The notes below the pieces were generated by a model. That model saw only the letters and a list, made by a program, of their open reading frames with translations, ran no database searches and was not told the origin of the DNA. Made by a program: the position numbers and the translations under genes. A stretch of DNA of 64,000 nt from Dryocola clanedunensis_A (GTDB lineage Bacteria; Pseudomonadota; Gammaproteobacteria; Enterobacterales; Enterobacteriaceae), in NCBI GenBank assembly GCA_038405435.1, contig JBBYHZ010000008.1. The stretch is one strand, 5' to 3'. Shown in pieces: positions 34,388-43,726 of the stretch. Position 1 is the stretch's first letter, and every line of letters begins with the position of its first letter.

Positions 34388-37060
34388 ATGAGTCCAACTT
34401 TACCCGAGCAGTTTGCCAACACGACGGAACCTGAGATTTCCGGGCAGCCGGACTACCCCAACAGCTGGTCAGACGCCGAGCTGACCTGTCCACAGATCAA
34501 AGCCCACTTAGATATTTTCCAGCGCTGGCTGGGAGAGGCCTTTGACAACGGAATTTCCGCTGAGCGGCTGATGGACGCCCGTACCGAATTTATCGACCAG
34601 CTCCTGCAGCGCCTGTGGCTCTCATACGGCTTTGGCGAACTGCCGGATGCAGCGCTTGTGGCGGTAGGCGGCTACGGACGCGGCGAGCTGCACCCTCTTT
34701 CTGATATCGATTTATTGATTCTGAGCCGCAAACGTTTGACCGACGGCCAGGCGCAGAAAATCGGCGAGCTGCTCACCCTGCTGTGGGACGTGAAGCTGGA
34801 AGTCGGCCACAGCGTGCGCACGCTGGAAGAGTGTCTGCTTGAAGGGCTGTCGGATTTAACCGTAGCCACCAACCTTATTGAATCGCGCCTGCTGATTGGC
34901 GACGTCGCCCTGTTTCTCGAGCTGCAAAAGCACATCTTCAGCGACGGCTTCTGGCCGTCGGCGAAATTCTTTGCCGCCAAAATCGACGAGCAGAACGAAC
35001 GCCACCAGCGCTACCACGGCACCAGCTACAATCTGGAGCCGGACATTAAAAGCAGCCCCGGCGGCCTGCGCGATATCCATACCTTACAGTGGGTCGCCCG
35101 CAGGCACTTCGGCGCGACCTCCCTGAGCGAAATGGTCGGCTTCGGCTTCTTAACCGAGGCCGAGCGCAACGAGCTGGACGAATGCCAGCACCTGCTGTGG
35201 CGCATCCGCTTTGCCCTGCATCTGGAAGTGAATCGCTACGATAACCGGCTGCTGTTCGACAGGCAGCTCAGCGTTGCCCAGCGCCTCAACTACAGCGGCG
35301 AGGGTAACGAGCCGGTTGAAAACATGATGAAGGACTTCTATCGCGTCACCCGGCGCGTGGGAGAACTGAACCAGATGCTGCTCCAGCTGTTCGACGAAGC
35401 CATTCTTGCGCTGGATGCGAGTGAAAAGCCCCGCCCTCTGGACGATGATTTTCAGCTGCGCGGCACGCTAATCGACCTGCGTGACGAAACGCTGTTTATG
35501 CGCGAGCCCCAGGCGATTCTGCGCATGTTCTACACGATGGTGCGCAACCGCGACATTACCGGTATTTACTCCACAACCCTGCGCCACCTGCGCCACGCGC
35601 GGCGTCATCTGTTACAGCCGCTCTGCTATATCCCTGAAGCGCGCGAGCTGTTCCTGGTCATTCTTCGCCACCCGGGCGCGGTAAGCCGTGCGCTGCTCCC
35701 CATGCACCGGCACAGCGTGCTGTGGGCGTATATGCCGCAGTGGTCGCATATCGTCGGGCAGATGCAGTTTGACCTGTTCCATGCCTACACGGTGGATGAA
35801 CACACCATCCGCGTGCTGCAAAAGCTGGAAAGCTTCGATAAAGAAGAGACGCGCCAGAAGCACCCGCTTTGCGTTGACCTCTGGCCGAGGCTGGCTCACC
35901 CGGAGCTGCTGCTGATTGCCGCCCTCTTCCACGACATTGCCAAAGGGCGTGGCGGAGACCACTCCGTGCTGGGCGCGCAGGACGTATTAAAGTTTGCCGA
36001 GCTGCACGGCCTAAACTCAAGGGAAACGCAGCTTGTTGCCTGGCTGGTTCGCCAGCACCTGCTGATGTCCGTGACGGCCCAGCGCCGTGATATTCAGGAT
36101 CCGGAAGTCATCAAGCAGTTTGCCGAAGAAGTGCAAACCGAAAACCGCCTGCGTTATCTGGTCTGTCTTACGGTTGCGGATATCTGCGCGACTAACGAAA
36201 CCCTGTGGAACAGCTGGAAGCAAAGCCTGCTGCGCGAACTTTATTTCGCCACCGAAAAACAGCTACGCCGGGGAATGCAGAACAGCCCGGACATGCGCGA
36301 ACGCGTGCGCCACCATCAGCTTCAGGCGCTGGCACTGCTGCGCATGGATAATATTGACGAGGAAGCGCTGCACCATATCTGGCGTCGCTGTCGGGCAAAC
36401 TACTTCGTGCGCCACACGCCAAACCAGCTGGCCTGGCACGCCCGGCATCTGCTGAAACACAACCTTAACGAGCCGATGATTCTGTTAAGCCCGCAGGCGA
36501 CACGCGGCGGTACGGAAATATTCATCTGGAGCCCGGACCGCCCGTATCTGTTTGCCGCGGTTTGCGCGGAGCTGGACAGGCGTAACCTGAGCGTTCACGA
36601 CGCGCAGATCTTCACCACGCGCGACGGCATGGCGATGGATACGTTTATCGTGCTGGAGCCGGACGGCAGTCCGTTATCGGGAGATCGCCACGAGCTCATT
36701 CGCCATAGTCTGGAGCAGGCCATCTCCCAGACCAGCTGGCAGCCGCCGCAGCCGCGCCGTCAGTCGGCCAAACTTCGCCACTTTACGGTCGATACCGAAG
36801 TGAACTTCCTGCCGACGCACACCGACAGAAGAACCTTCCTTGAGCTGATTGCGTTAGATCAGCCAGGCCTGCTGGCGCGGGTAGGTGAAGTGTTCGCCGA
36901 CCTGAATATTTCCCTGCACGGGGCGAGAATTACAACAATTGGCGAGCGAGTAGAAGATTTATTTATAATCGCCACCGCAGACCGGCGTGCTCTTAATAAT
37001 GAGCTGCAACAAGAGGTGCAACAACGGTTGACAGCGGCCCTTAATCCAAACGATAAATAA
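34388..37060 (+). CDS. glnD: bifunctional uridylyltransferase/uridylyl-removing enzyme (PII sensor)
   Basis: GlnD senses glutamine and adds or removes UMP on GlnB/GlnK, steering glutamine synthetase activity and NtrC. The 890 residues contain the nucleotidyltransferase motif GGYGRGE (94-100) with the DID acids at 106-108, an HD phosphohydrolase domain (FHDIAKGRGGDHS just after 510) for UMP removal, and two C-terminal ACT domains (about 705-790 and 815-890) that bind glutamine. The start lies only 15 bases after the map terminator, so any own promoter must overlap it. Confidence 0.97.
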   Translation: MSPTLPEQFANTTEPEISGQPDYPNSWSDAELTCPQIKAHLDIFQRWLGEAFDNGISAERLMDARTEFIDQLLQRLWLSYGFGELPDAALVAVGGYGRGELHPLSDIDLLILSRKRLTDGQAQKIGELLTLLWDVKLEVGHSVRTLEECLLEGLSDLTVATNLIESRLLIGDVALFLELQKHIFSDGFWPSAKFFAAKIDEQNERHQRYHGTSYNLEPDIKSSPGGLRDIHTLQWVARRHFGATSLSEMVGFGFLTEAERNELDECQHLLWRIRFALHLEVNRYDNRLLFDRQLSVAQRLNYSGEGNEPVENMMKDFYRVTRRVGELNQMLLQLFDEAILALDASEKPRPLDDDFQLRGTLIDLRDETLFMREPQAILRMFYTMVRNRDITGIYSTTLRHLRHARRHLLQPLCYIPEARELFLVILRHPGAVSRALLPMHRHSVLWAYMPQWSHIVGQMQFDLFHAYTVDEHTIRVLQKLESFDKEETRQKHPLCVDLWPRLAHPELLLIAALFHDIAKGRGGDHSVLGAQDVLKFAELHGLNSRETQLVAWLVRQHLLMSVTAQRRDIQDPEVIKQFAEEVQTENRLRYLVCLTVADICATNETLWNSWKQSLLRELYFATEKQLRRGMQNSPDMRERVRHHQLQALALLRMDNIDEEALHHIWRRCRANYFVRHTPNQLAWHARHLLKHNLNEPMILLSPQATRGGTEIFIWSPDRPYLFAAVCAELDRRNLSVHDAQIFTTRDGMAMDTFIVLEPDGSPLSGDRHELIRHSLEQAISQTSWQPPQPRRQSAKLRHFTVDTEVNFLPTHTDRRTFLELIALDQPGLLARVGEVFADLNISLHGARITTIGERVEDLFIIATADRRALNNELQQEVQQRLTAALNPNDK

Positions 37061-37097
37061 CAATCTGTTATTTTTGTCACAATCAGGAAATTTATTT

Positions 37098-37922
37098 ATG
37101 CAGCAGCTACAAAACGTCATTGAAACCGCTTTCGAGCGTCGCGCCGAAATCACTCCGGCAAACGTAGACACCGTCACACGTGAAGCGGTAAACCAGGTTA
37201 TCTCCCTGCTCGACAGCGGCGCGCTTCGCGTTGCGGAAAAAATCGACGGCCAGTGGGTGACCCATCAGTGGCTGAAAAAGGCTGTTCTGCTCTCTTTCCG
37301 CATTAATGACAATCAGGTCATGGAAGGCGCAGAAAGCCGCTATTTCGACAAGGTGCCGATGAAATTCGCCAACTATGACGAAGCCCGTTTCCAGAAAGAA
37401 GGCTTCCGCGTTGTGCCACCTGCGGCGGTTCGTCAGGGTGCATTCATCGCCCGTAACACCGTGCTGATGCCTTCTTACGTGAACATCGGTGCCTACGTGG
37501 ACGAAGGCTCCATGATTGATACCTGGGCCACCGTCGGCTCCTGCGCGCAGATCGGTAAAAACGTTCACCTGTCCGGCGGCGTGGGCATCGGTGGCGTTCT
37601 GGAGCCATTACAGGCGAACCCGACTATCATTGAAGATAACTGCTTCATCGGCGCGCGTTCAGAAGTTGTGGAAGGCGTTATCGTAGAAGAAGGTTCCGTT
37701 ATCTCTATGGGCGTCTACATCGGTCAGAGCACCCGTATTTACGACCGCGAAACTGGCGAAGTCCACTATGGCCGCGTACCAGCGGGCTCCGTGGTGGTTT
37801 CCGGCAACCTGCCGTCGAAAGATGGCAAATACAGCCTGTACTGTGCCGTTATCGTGAAAAAAGTGGATGCCAAAACCCGCGGAAAAGTGGGCATTAACGA
37901 GCTGCTGCGCACCATCGACTAA
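37098..37922 (+). CDS. dapD: tetrahydrodipicolinate N-succinyltransferase
   Basis: Succinylates tetrahydrodipicolinate in the diaminopimelate/lysine pathway. The 274-residue trimeric protein has an N-terminal helical part and a left-handed beta helix of hexapeptide repeats (FIARNTVLMPSYVNIGAYV, then NPTIIEDNCFIGARSEVVEG). The start is the ATG of MQQLQNVIETAFERR, with AGGAAA upstream; the open frame extends 24 bases more. It follows glnD by 37 bases. Confidence 0.97.
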   Translation: MQQLQNVIETAFERRAEITPANVDTVTREAVNQVISLLDSGALRVAEKIDGQWVTHQWLKKAVLLSFRINDNQVMEGAESRYFDKVPMKFANYDEARFQKEGFRVVPPAAVRQGAFIARNTVLMPSYVNIGAYVDEGSMIDTWATVGSCAQIGKNVHLSGGVGIGGVLEPLQANPTIIEDNCFIGARSEVVEGVIVEEGSVISMGVYIGQSTRIYDRETGEVHYGRVPAGSVVVSGNLPSKDGKYSLYCAVIVKKVDAKTRGKVGINELLRTID

Positions 37923-37934
37923 ATAAAAATGTTT

Positions 37935-37960
37935 AAAAGGCGGGGCAACCCGCCTTTTTT
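37935..37960 (+). terminator. dapD terminator
   Basis: A 10-bp stem (AAAAGGCGGG / CCCGCCTTTT) with a GCAA tetraloop and a T-run, 12 bases after the dapD stop. Confidence 0.92.
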
Positions 37961-38032
37961 GCATCCGGGAGTGGCGGGAAAGGAATTTTCCGTTGATTAT
38001 CTATAGGTTAATGATATCGAAAAGGTAACGCT

Positions 38033-38422
38033 ATGTACGATAACCTGAAAAGTCTGGGTATTACCAATCCTGATGAAATCGATCGTTACAGCCTCCGGCA
38101 GGAAGCCAACAACGATATCCTGAAAATCTATTTCCAGAAGGATAAGGGCGAGTTCTTTGCCAAAAGCGTGAAGTTTAAATACCCGCGCCAGCGCAAAACC
38201 GTCGTCGCCGATGGCGTAGGACAGGGTTACAAAGAAGTGCAGGAGATTAGCCCCAACCTGCGCTACGTGATTGACGAATTAGATCAGCTCTGCAAACGCG
38301 ATCGCACCGAGGTGGATCTGAAGCGTAAGATCCTCGACGATCTGCGTCATCTGGAATCGGTCGTAACCAATAAGATCAGCGAAATTGAATCCGATCTGGA
38401 AAAGCTAACCCGCAATAAATAA
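38033..38422 (+). CDS. yaeH: DUF3461 family protein
   Basis: A 129-residue conserved cytosolic protein of unknown function, nearly the same as E. coli YaeH. It is charged and mostly helical, with a likely coiled coil at about 95-127 (DLKRKILDDLRHLESVV). AAGGTAACG precedes the ATG. It stands alone between dapD and a REP pair; yaeI, which lies next to it in E. coli, is absent. Confidence 0.92.
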   Translation: MYDNLKSLGITNPDEIDRYSLRQEANNDILKIYFQKDKGEFFAKSVKFKYPRQRKTVVADGVGQGYKEVQEISPNLRYVIDELDQLCKRDRTEVDLKRKILDDLRHLESVVTNKISEIESDLEKLTRNK

Positions 38423-38435
38423 AGACGCCGTGCCC

Positions 38436-38500
38436 GATGACGCTTCGCTTATCAGACCTCTATAACCTGGTTATCGGGTCTGATAAACGGTAGCGTCATC
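38436..38500. repeat. REP/BIME-like inverted repeat pair
   Basis: Two arms face each other: GATGACGCTTCGCTTATCAG (38436-38455, continuing GACC) and GGTCTGATAAACGGTAGCGT (38477-38496, continuing CATC). Together they can form a stem of over 20 bp between the convergent ends of yaeH and cdaR, and may terminate or stabilise both messages. The right arm is nearly the same as 6749-6769. Confidence 0.75.
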
Positions 38501-38506
38501 TTTCTT

Positions 38507-39664
38507 TTATCTCTGCTCATCTAACTGCAGCGCCACGTACAGCAGCAGGCGATCGTCGAAGTTCCCCAGATCTAATCCCGTTAATTCTGAGATGCGATTA
38601 AGCCGGTATTCCAGCGTGTTACGGTGGATAAACAGCGCTTTTGAGGTCGCAAGCGGCTGAACGTTGTTACGGAACCAGGCGCTAAGCGTTCGGCGTAATA
38701 ATCCGTTGTTATCCATTGCCTTAAGTCTTGTCAGGGGGCGAGCAAGTTCATTGGCCTGCCAGCCGCCGCGCAGGCTGTCCAGCAGCACGGGCAGCATCAA
38801 ATCCTGATAAAAATAGCTGCGGCTTTCCGGCATGCGCTGTTTGCCGACCATCATGGTGGTACGGGCGGTGCGGTAAGAGCGGGCGATGCTGCCAGGGCCA
38901 GTAAAGAAGTTGCCGAGCGCCACGCGGAATCGCAGCTGGCCGTTCTCTTTCAGGCGGCTGATAAGCTGTTCCACGCGTTTGCGATGGTCCTCCGCGTCCC
39001 AGCGGCCAAACTGGTTGAGCGCGGGCTTAAGCACCACCATTTCTGTCAGCGAAACGATGGCAATCAGATTGTTGCGCTCCGGCGTCGTGAGGGCATTCTG
39101 CAGCTGCTGAAGCTCCTCCATTGCGCTGTCCACACCGAGCTGACCGCTGTCCACTTCAACCACCGCCACCACGCGGGGCTGGTTGAGGTCGATGCCCAGC
39201 CGCTGCGCCCACTCGGTCAGCGCCGGGGTGTGCTCCTCCGCCTGAATCAGGTTCATGACCAGCTCTTCACGCAGGCGACTGTCCTGAGCCAGCAGGTGCA
39301 TCAGGCGGGACTGCTCCAGCATCATCTCGGCGGTCATACAGACCAGCTCGCCGTATTTACGCAGCGACTCCGGCTCCCCCGTCAGGCCAATGACCCCGAC
39401 GATTTCGCCTTCAATCCGCAGCGGCAGATTGATCCCCTGGCGCACGCCATGAAGATGGCGGGCAACCGCGTCATCAATATCCACCACGCGCCCCTGCGAA
39501 AGCACCAGCAGCGCCCCTTCGTGCAGCTCTCCGATACGCTCTTTATCGCCGCTGCCAATGATTCGACCCCGGGCATCCATGACGTTGATATTGGTATCAA
39601 TGATGGTCATGGTGCGCGCCACAATATCCTGCGCCATTTTGGTATCAAGATGCCAGCCGGCCAT
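38507..39664 (-). CDS. cdaR: carbohydrate diacid regulator
   Basis: CdaR (SdaR) activates the galactarate, glucarate and glycerate genes in E. coli. The 385-residue protein has an N-terminal diacid-binding domain (about 1-135), a GGDEF-like middle region, and a C-terminal PucR-type helix-turn-helix (LATSKALFIHRNTLEYRLNR near 340-360). The ATG has GGAG upstream. None of its known target operons lies in the window. Confidence 0.95.
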   Translation of the reverse strand: MAGWHLDTKMAQDIVARTMTIIDTNINVMDARGRIIGSGDKERIGELHEGALLVLSQGRVVDIDDAVARHLHGVRQGINLPLRIEGEIVGVIGLTGEPESLRKYGELVCMTAEMMLEQSRLMHLLAQDSRLREELVMNLIQAEEHTPALTEWAQRLGIDLNQPRVVAVVEVDSGQLGVDSAMEELQQLQNALTTPERNNLIAIVSLTEMVVLKPALNQFGRWDAEDHRKRVEQLISRLKENGQLRFRVALGNFFTGPGSIARSYRTARTTMMVGKQRMPESRSYFYQDLMLPVLLDSLRGGWQANELARPLTRLKAMDNNGLLRRTLSAWFRNNVQPLATSKALFIHRNTLEYRLNRISELTGLDLGNFDDRLLLYVALQLDEQR

Positions 39665-39776
39665 GGTTTACTCCCGTCATCGTGCTAATGGCCCAGCATA
39701 GGCGAGATGAAAGCCCCCGGCATTGTGCAAATGCCCAAAGCAGCCGATGAGTATGTGGAGTTGTGGAAAGGCTCAC

Positions 39777-39806
39777 AAAAAAATAGGGGCCGCGATTGCG
39801 GCCCCT
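39777..39806 (-). terminator. degP terminator
   Basis: On the minus strand a perfect 9-bp stem (AGGGGCCGC / GCGGCCCCT) with a four-base loop is followed by ATTTTTTT, 31 bases after the degP stop. Confidence 0.92.
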
Positions 39807-39837
39807 GGCTACATGGACTAACTCAGTCCGAAAGGGA

Positions 39838-41277
39838 TTACTGCATCAGCAGATAGATGGTGGAGTCACCACGCTGAATGTTCAGCGCCATCACCGACGG
39901 TTTGGCATCCAGAATCTTGCGCAGCTCGGCGATATTGTTTACCGCCTGCTGGTTGATACCGATAATAATGTCGCCTTTTTTCAGGCCGATACGGGCAGCC
40001 GGGGTGTTTCCTTTCACGGAGTTCACAATGACGCCCTTCTCGTCTTTACCGCTGCGGTTGCTCATTTCAGCGCCCTCAATGCCGGTAAAGATAGTGGCGG
40101 AATCCACCTGAGTCTGGCTGCTCTGCTGCAGCTGCAGGCTGACGGAAACTGGTTTGCCATCGCGCAGCAGTCCGAGGGTAATTTTGCTGCCAACCGGCAT
40201 GGAACCCACTTCCGCACGCAGCGCCGCGAAGCTGCTGATCGCCTTACCGTTCATGGAAACCACAACGTCACCAGCCTTCACGCCTGCTTTCGCAGCGGAA
40301 GAGTTAGCCATAACCTGGCTTACGAACGCGCCGCGCTGTGCATCAACCTTCATGGCCTTCGCCAGCTCGGAGTTCAGCTCGGTACCCATTATGCCCAGCT
40401 CGCCGCGGCGTACCTGGCCAAATTCCACCATCTGCGCGGTCAGGTTTTTCACCATGTTGCTCGGGATCGCAAAGCCGATACCGATGTTGCCGCCGTCCGG
40501 TGCCAGAATCGCAGTGTTAATGCCGATCAGCTCACCGTTCAGGTTAACCAGCGCGCCGCCGGAGTTACCGCGGTTGATCGCCGCATCCGTCTGGATGAAG
40601 TTTTCGTAATTTTCGATGTTCAGGCCGCTACGACCCAGCGCAGAAACGATACCGGAAGTCACGGTTTCGCCCAGGCCATACGGGTTACCGATTGCCACGG
40701 TGTAGTCACCGACACGCAGCGCGTCGGAGTCCGCCATTTTAATCGCCGTCAGGTTTTTTGGATCCTGAAGCTGCAGCAGTGCGATATCGGAACGAGGATC
40801 TTTGCCTACAACCTTGGCGTCAAATTTACGGCCGTCGCTCAGGGAAACCTGAATTTTGGTGGCGTTATCCACCACGTGGTTGTTGGTCACGACATAGCCT
40901 TTGGCTGCGTCAATGATGACGCCCGACCCCAGGGCCGCGAATTTTTGCTGCTGGGAGCTGCCGTCACCGCCTGCGCCCGGTCCAGCCTGGCAGAACGGAG
41001 AGCTCTGGAACGGAGAACCTTCCTGGCAGAACGGCGAGTTGTCGCCAAAGAACTGCTGGAAGTTGCGTCCCATACGCGGGGTATTCACCGTAGTGCTTCC
41101 CTCAACGTTAATGCTTACCACTGAAGGCATTACCTTCTCCAGCATCGGAGCAAGGCTCGGCAGCGGCTGAGCGGCAGAAGCAGAAGAAGCCGTTTCGGCG
41201 GCGAAGGCGGACATTGGTCCCAGCGCCAGACCCAGACTTAAAGCCAGCGCACTCATTGCTAAAGTGGTTTTTTTCAT
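39838..41277 (-). CDS. degP: periplasmic serine protease and chaperone Do
   Basis: DegP (HtrA) degrades or refolds damaged envelope proteins as a cage of trimers. The 479-residue precursor has a signal peptide (1-26), a trypsin-like domain with the His (NNHVVD), Asp (SDIALL) and Ser (GNSGGAL) triad, an LA-loop Cys pair (SPFCQEG and SPFCQAG), and two PDZ domains. Start at MKKTTLAMSAL; an upstream in-frame ATG adds nine unconserved residues. A sigma-E-like promoter lies upstream. Confidence 0.97.
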   Translation of the reverse strand: MKKTTLAMSALALSLGLALGPMSAFAAETASSASAAQPLPSLAPMLEKVMPSVVSINVEGSTTVNTPRMGRNFQQFFGDNSPFCQEGSPFQSSPFCQAGPGAGGDGSSQQQKFAALGSGVIIDAAKGYVVTNNHVVDNATKIQVSLSDGRKFDAKVVGKDPRSDIALLQLQDPKNLTAIKMADSDALRVGDYTVAIGNPYGLGETVTSGIVSALGRSGLNIENYENFIQTDAAINRGNSGGALVNLNGELIGINTAILAPDGGNIGIGFAIPSNMVKNLTAQMVEFGQVRRGELGIMGTELNSELAKAMKVDAQRGAFVSQVMANSSAAKAGVKAGDVVVSMNGKAISSFAALRAEVGSMPVGSKITLGLLRDGKPVSVSLQLQQSSQTQVDSATIFTGIEGAEMSNRSGKDEKGVIVNSVKGNTPAARIGLKKGDIIIGINQQAVNNIAELRKILDAKPSVMALNIQRGDSTIYLLMQ

Positions 41278-41327
41278 GTTGTTCAGTCTCAATTTATAAG
41301 TCACGCATAATTACTGTGTAGGCCAAT

Positions 41328-41356
41328 ATAGAGTGGCATTGTTAGCGCTTAGTTCC
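41328..41356 (-). promoter_or_regulatory. probable sigma-E promoter of degP
   Basis: On the minus strand GGAACTA (41350-41356) and TCTAT (41328-41332) are 17 bases apart, close to the sigma-E pattern. It is about 50 bases before the ATG. degP is a classic sigma-E and Cpx target; I did not find a clear tandem CpxR box. Confidence 0.65.
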
Positions 41357-41418
41357 GCCCATAACCCGCTGGAAAAAGTAAAAAATTATTGAGCGTCTTT
41401 ACAAAACTAAACGGCTTG

Positions 41419-42933
41419 TTACTCCACTGCCATCAATCGGCGATACTCGTCCCAGGCATATAAATCGGTCATGCCGCTGATATAGTCCTGAATAAGGCGG
41501 CAGCGGTAATAGTACTCCCACACCGCATATTCAGGGCCCGCAGGCGCTAAATCACTTACCGCTTCGACATAGGCCAGCCGGTGTTTGGTGGACAGTTTGT
41601 GGAAAAGCCGCGTCTCGATTGGCATACGGCGCAGGCTCTCTTTTTCCACCAGTTCGGCAAAATCCTCAGCGGCTATATTGAGCAGCGGACTGTAAATTTC
41701 AAGTAAGCCACTGATGACGCGATAGCCCTGTAGCTCAAGCTGTTCCACTTCAGGATGGTTGAAAACATGCTGTACCGCCACCTGCTTATAGAGTTCCAGC
41801 AGGCGCGCGAAGGGGCTGTCGTCCTCAAGCAGGGCGTGATTGAACTCGCCGCTGAATATCTCCGGCAGATTATCGATAAAACGCTGCGCGGCGTACGGCA
41901 CCAGCTGATTAAGCGTGTTGACCCGCAGGTACATAAAGAACTGATCTTCGGTGTTACGGCTCATCTGATTAGTGCTGGATTTGCGCCACGCCTCGTTAAC
42001 CACCTCTTCAAAAAGATCGCCAGGCTGATGCTCCCCCCAGGCGTCACGCAGATGCTGGTAGAGCTGCTCCACGCTGAAGATCCTCTTTTCCACCGCGTCT
42101 TCCAGGTCGGCCACGCAGTAGGAGATATCGTCCGCCGCCTCCATAATCCAGGTCAGCGGGAAGCGGCTGAACTCGCCCAGCTCCAGCTCGGCCCGCAGCC
42201 GCCGGATATAAGCCTCTTCAGAAAGGTAGAAGCCCGGTTTCTTCATCAGATAGGCATGGCTTTCCGGCGGCTTACCCACCAGCCAGGCCGGGCGGGTATA
42301 TTTCAGAATGCAGCCAACCTGCGCCCAGGTGAGGTTCATGCGCAGCAGGCTGTGCACCAGACGAATCCCCTGGGCATTGCCCTCAAACTGGCAGAGATCC
42401 TGCCGCACGTTGCGACGCAGCTCGTTCAGTTTGTCCTCCCCTTCCCGCAGGCGCAGCGCATCGACCCTGCAGCGGTCATCGCTGCGCGGCTGGCTGCCCG
42501 CATCCGCAGGAAACAGGCGCTGGCGGAACCAGTCGTTAATCGCCGATTCACCAAAATGGCCGAAGGGCGGATTGCCGATATCGTGCATCAGGCAGGCCAT
42601 CTCAACGATGCTTTCAAACGGCCCGGTCAGTTCGTCCAGCCCGTATTTTTCAAGGCTTTGTTGCTCTTTAAGACGGCTCAGGACCTCTTTGGCGATGTAT
42701 CGTCCTACCTGCTGCACCTCCAGCGAATGGGTCAGGCGGGTGCGTACCGCAGCATTGCGCTCCAGCGGGAATACCTGGGTTTTCTGCTGCAGGCGGCGGA
42801 TGGCCGGAGAGTTGACGATGCGGCCACGGTCGCTTTCAAATATGCGCAGGATCTCATGTTCGTTCTTTACGCCCTCGGGCGAGCGGAAGCGACGGTGCCA
42901 GTTAATTTTCCTGCGGAAATCGATTTCACTCAT
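41419..42933 (-). CDS. dgt: deoxyguanosinetriphosphate triphosphohydrolase
   Basis: Cuts dGTP to deoxyguanosine and triphosphate. The 504-residue HD-superfamily protein has the metal ligands in RTRLTHSLEV near 66-75, LMHDIGNPPFGHFGE near 114-130, and the later Asp in IMEAADDISY. It is divergent from mtn and lies upstream of degP. Confidence 0.96.
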   Translation of the reverse strand: MSEIDFRRKINWHRRFRSPEGVKNEHEILRIFESDRGRIVNSPAIRRLQQKTQVFPLERNAAVRTRLTHSLEVQQVGRYIAKEVLSRLKEQQSLEKYGLDELTGPFESIVEMACLMHDIGNPPFGHFGESAINDWFRQRLFPADAGSQPRSDDRCRVDALRLREGEDKLNELRRNVRQDLCQFEGNAQGIRLVHSLLRMNLTWAQVGCILKYTRPAWLVGKPPESHAYLMKKPGFYLSEEAYIRRLRAELELGEFSRFPLTWIMEAADDISYCVADLEDAVEKRIFSVEQLYQHLRDAWGEHQPGDLFEEVVNEAWRKSSTNQMSRNTEDQFFMYLRVNTLNQLVPYAAQRFIDNLPEIFSGEFNHALLEDDSPFARLLELYKQVAVQHVFNHPEVEQLELQGYRVISGLLEIYSPLLNIAAEDFAELVEKESLRRMPIETRLFHKLSTKHRLAYVEAVSDLAPAGPEYAVWEYYYRCRLIQDYISGMTDLYAWDEYRRLMAVE

Positions 42934-43027
42934 GTCTTCTCCCTCGCCCGCGTAAATCGCGGATTAATTCCTGCCTGTCTGCCATGATAGACTATGCCCC
43001 TGAACTAACACATTAGCGAGTATCTCT

Positions 43028-43726
43028 ATGAAAGCAGGCATTATTGGTGCAATGGAAGAAGAAGTTACGCTGCTGCGTGACAAAATCGAAAACCGTCAGA
43101 CGCTGAAGCTTGCCGGGTGTGAAATCTACACCGGCACCCTGAACGGCGTGGAAGTGGCGCTGTTGAAATCCGGCATCGGTAAAGTCGCGGCTGCTCTGGG
43201 CGCAACCTTACTGCTCGAGCATTTCAAGCCTGACGTGGTGATCAACACCGGCTCCGCAGGCGGCCTGGCGCCAACGCTGAAAGTAGGCGATATCGTCGTC
43301 TCTGACGAAGTTCGCTATCACGATGCCGACGTCACCGCTTTTGGCTATGAATATGGCCAGCTGCCCGGCTGCCCGGCGGGCTTTGCCGCTGACGCGAAGC
43401 TGATTGCCGCGGCCGAAGCCTGCATCAGCGAGCTGAACCTGAACGCGGTACGCGGCCTGGTCGTAAGCGGCGATGCGTTCATCAACGGCTCCGTTGCGCT
43501 GGCTAAAATCCGCCATAACTTCCCGCAGGCCGTAGCCGTGGAAATGGAAGCAACCGCCGTGGCCCACGTTTGCCACAACTTCGGGACACCGTTCGTTGTT
43601 GTTCGCGCCATCTCAGACGTAGCCGACCAGCAGTCCCATCTGAGCTTTGACGAGTTCCTGGCCGTTGCCGCTAAGCAGTCTACCCTGATGGTGGAAAACC
43701 TGGTGCAGAAGCTGGCTCGTGCATAA
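43028..43726 (+). CDS. mtn: 5'-methylthioadenosine/S-adenosylhomocysteine nucleosidase
   Basis: MtnN (Pfs) clears methylthioadenosine and S-adenosylhomocysteine; the S-ribosylhomocysteine it produces feeds LuxS/AI-2. The 232 residues show Glu 12 (MEEEV), the substrate-binding VAVEMEA near 170-176, and the catalytic Asp in AISDVAD near 197. Its end overlaps btuF by 8 bases. Confidence 0.97.
   Translation: MKAGIIGAMEEEVTLLRDKIENRQTLKLAGCEIYTGTLNGVEVALLKSGIGKVAAALGATLLLEHFKPDVVINTGSAGGLAPTLKVGDIVVSDEVRYHDADVTAFGYEYGQLPGCPAGFAADAKLIAAAEACISELNLNAVRGLVVSGDAFINGSVALAKIRHNFPQAVAVEMEATAVAHVCHNFGTPFVVVRAISDVADQQSHLSFDEFLAVAAKQSTLMVENLVQKLARA

Noticed and set aside
39796..41124. 442-codon plus-strand open frame opposite degP
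   Set aside because: It is the antisense of degP, with composition set by the degP codons, no ribosome site and no recognisable domain.
41755..42987. 410-codon plus-strand open frame opposite dgt
   Set aside because: Shadow of dgt; no promoter or ribosome site and no known motif.
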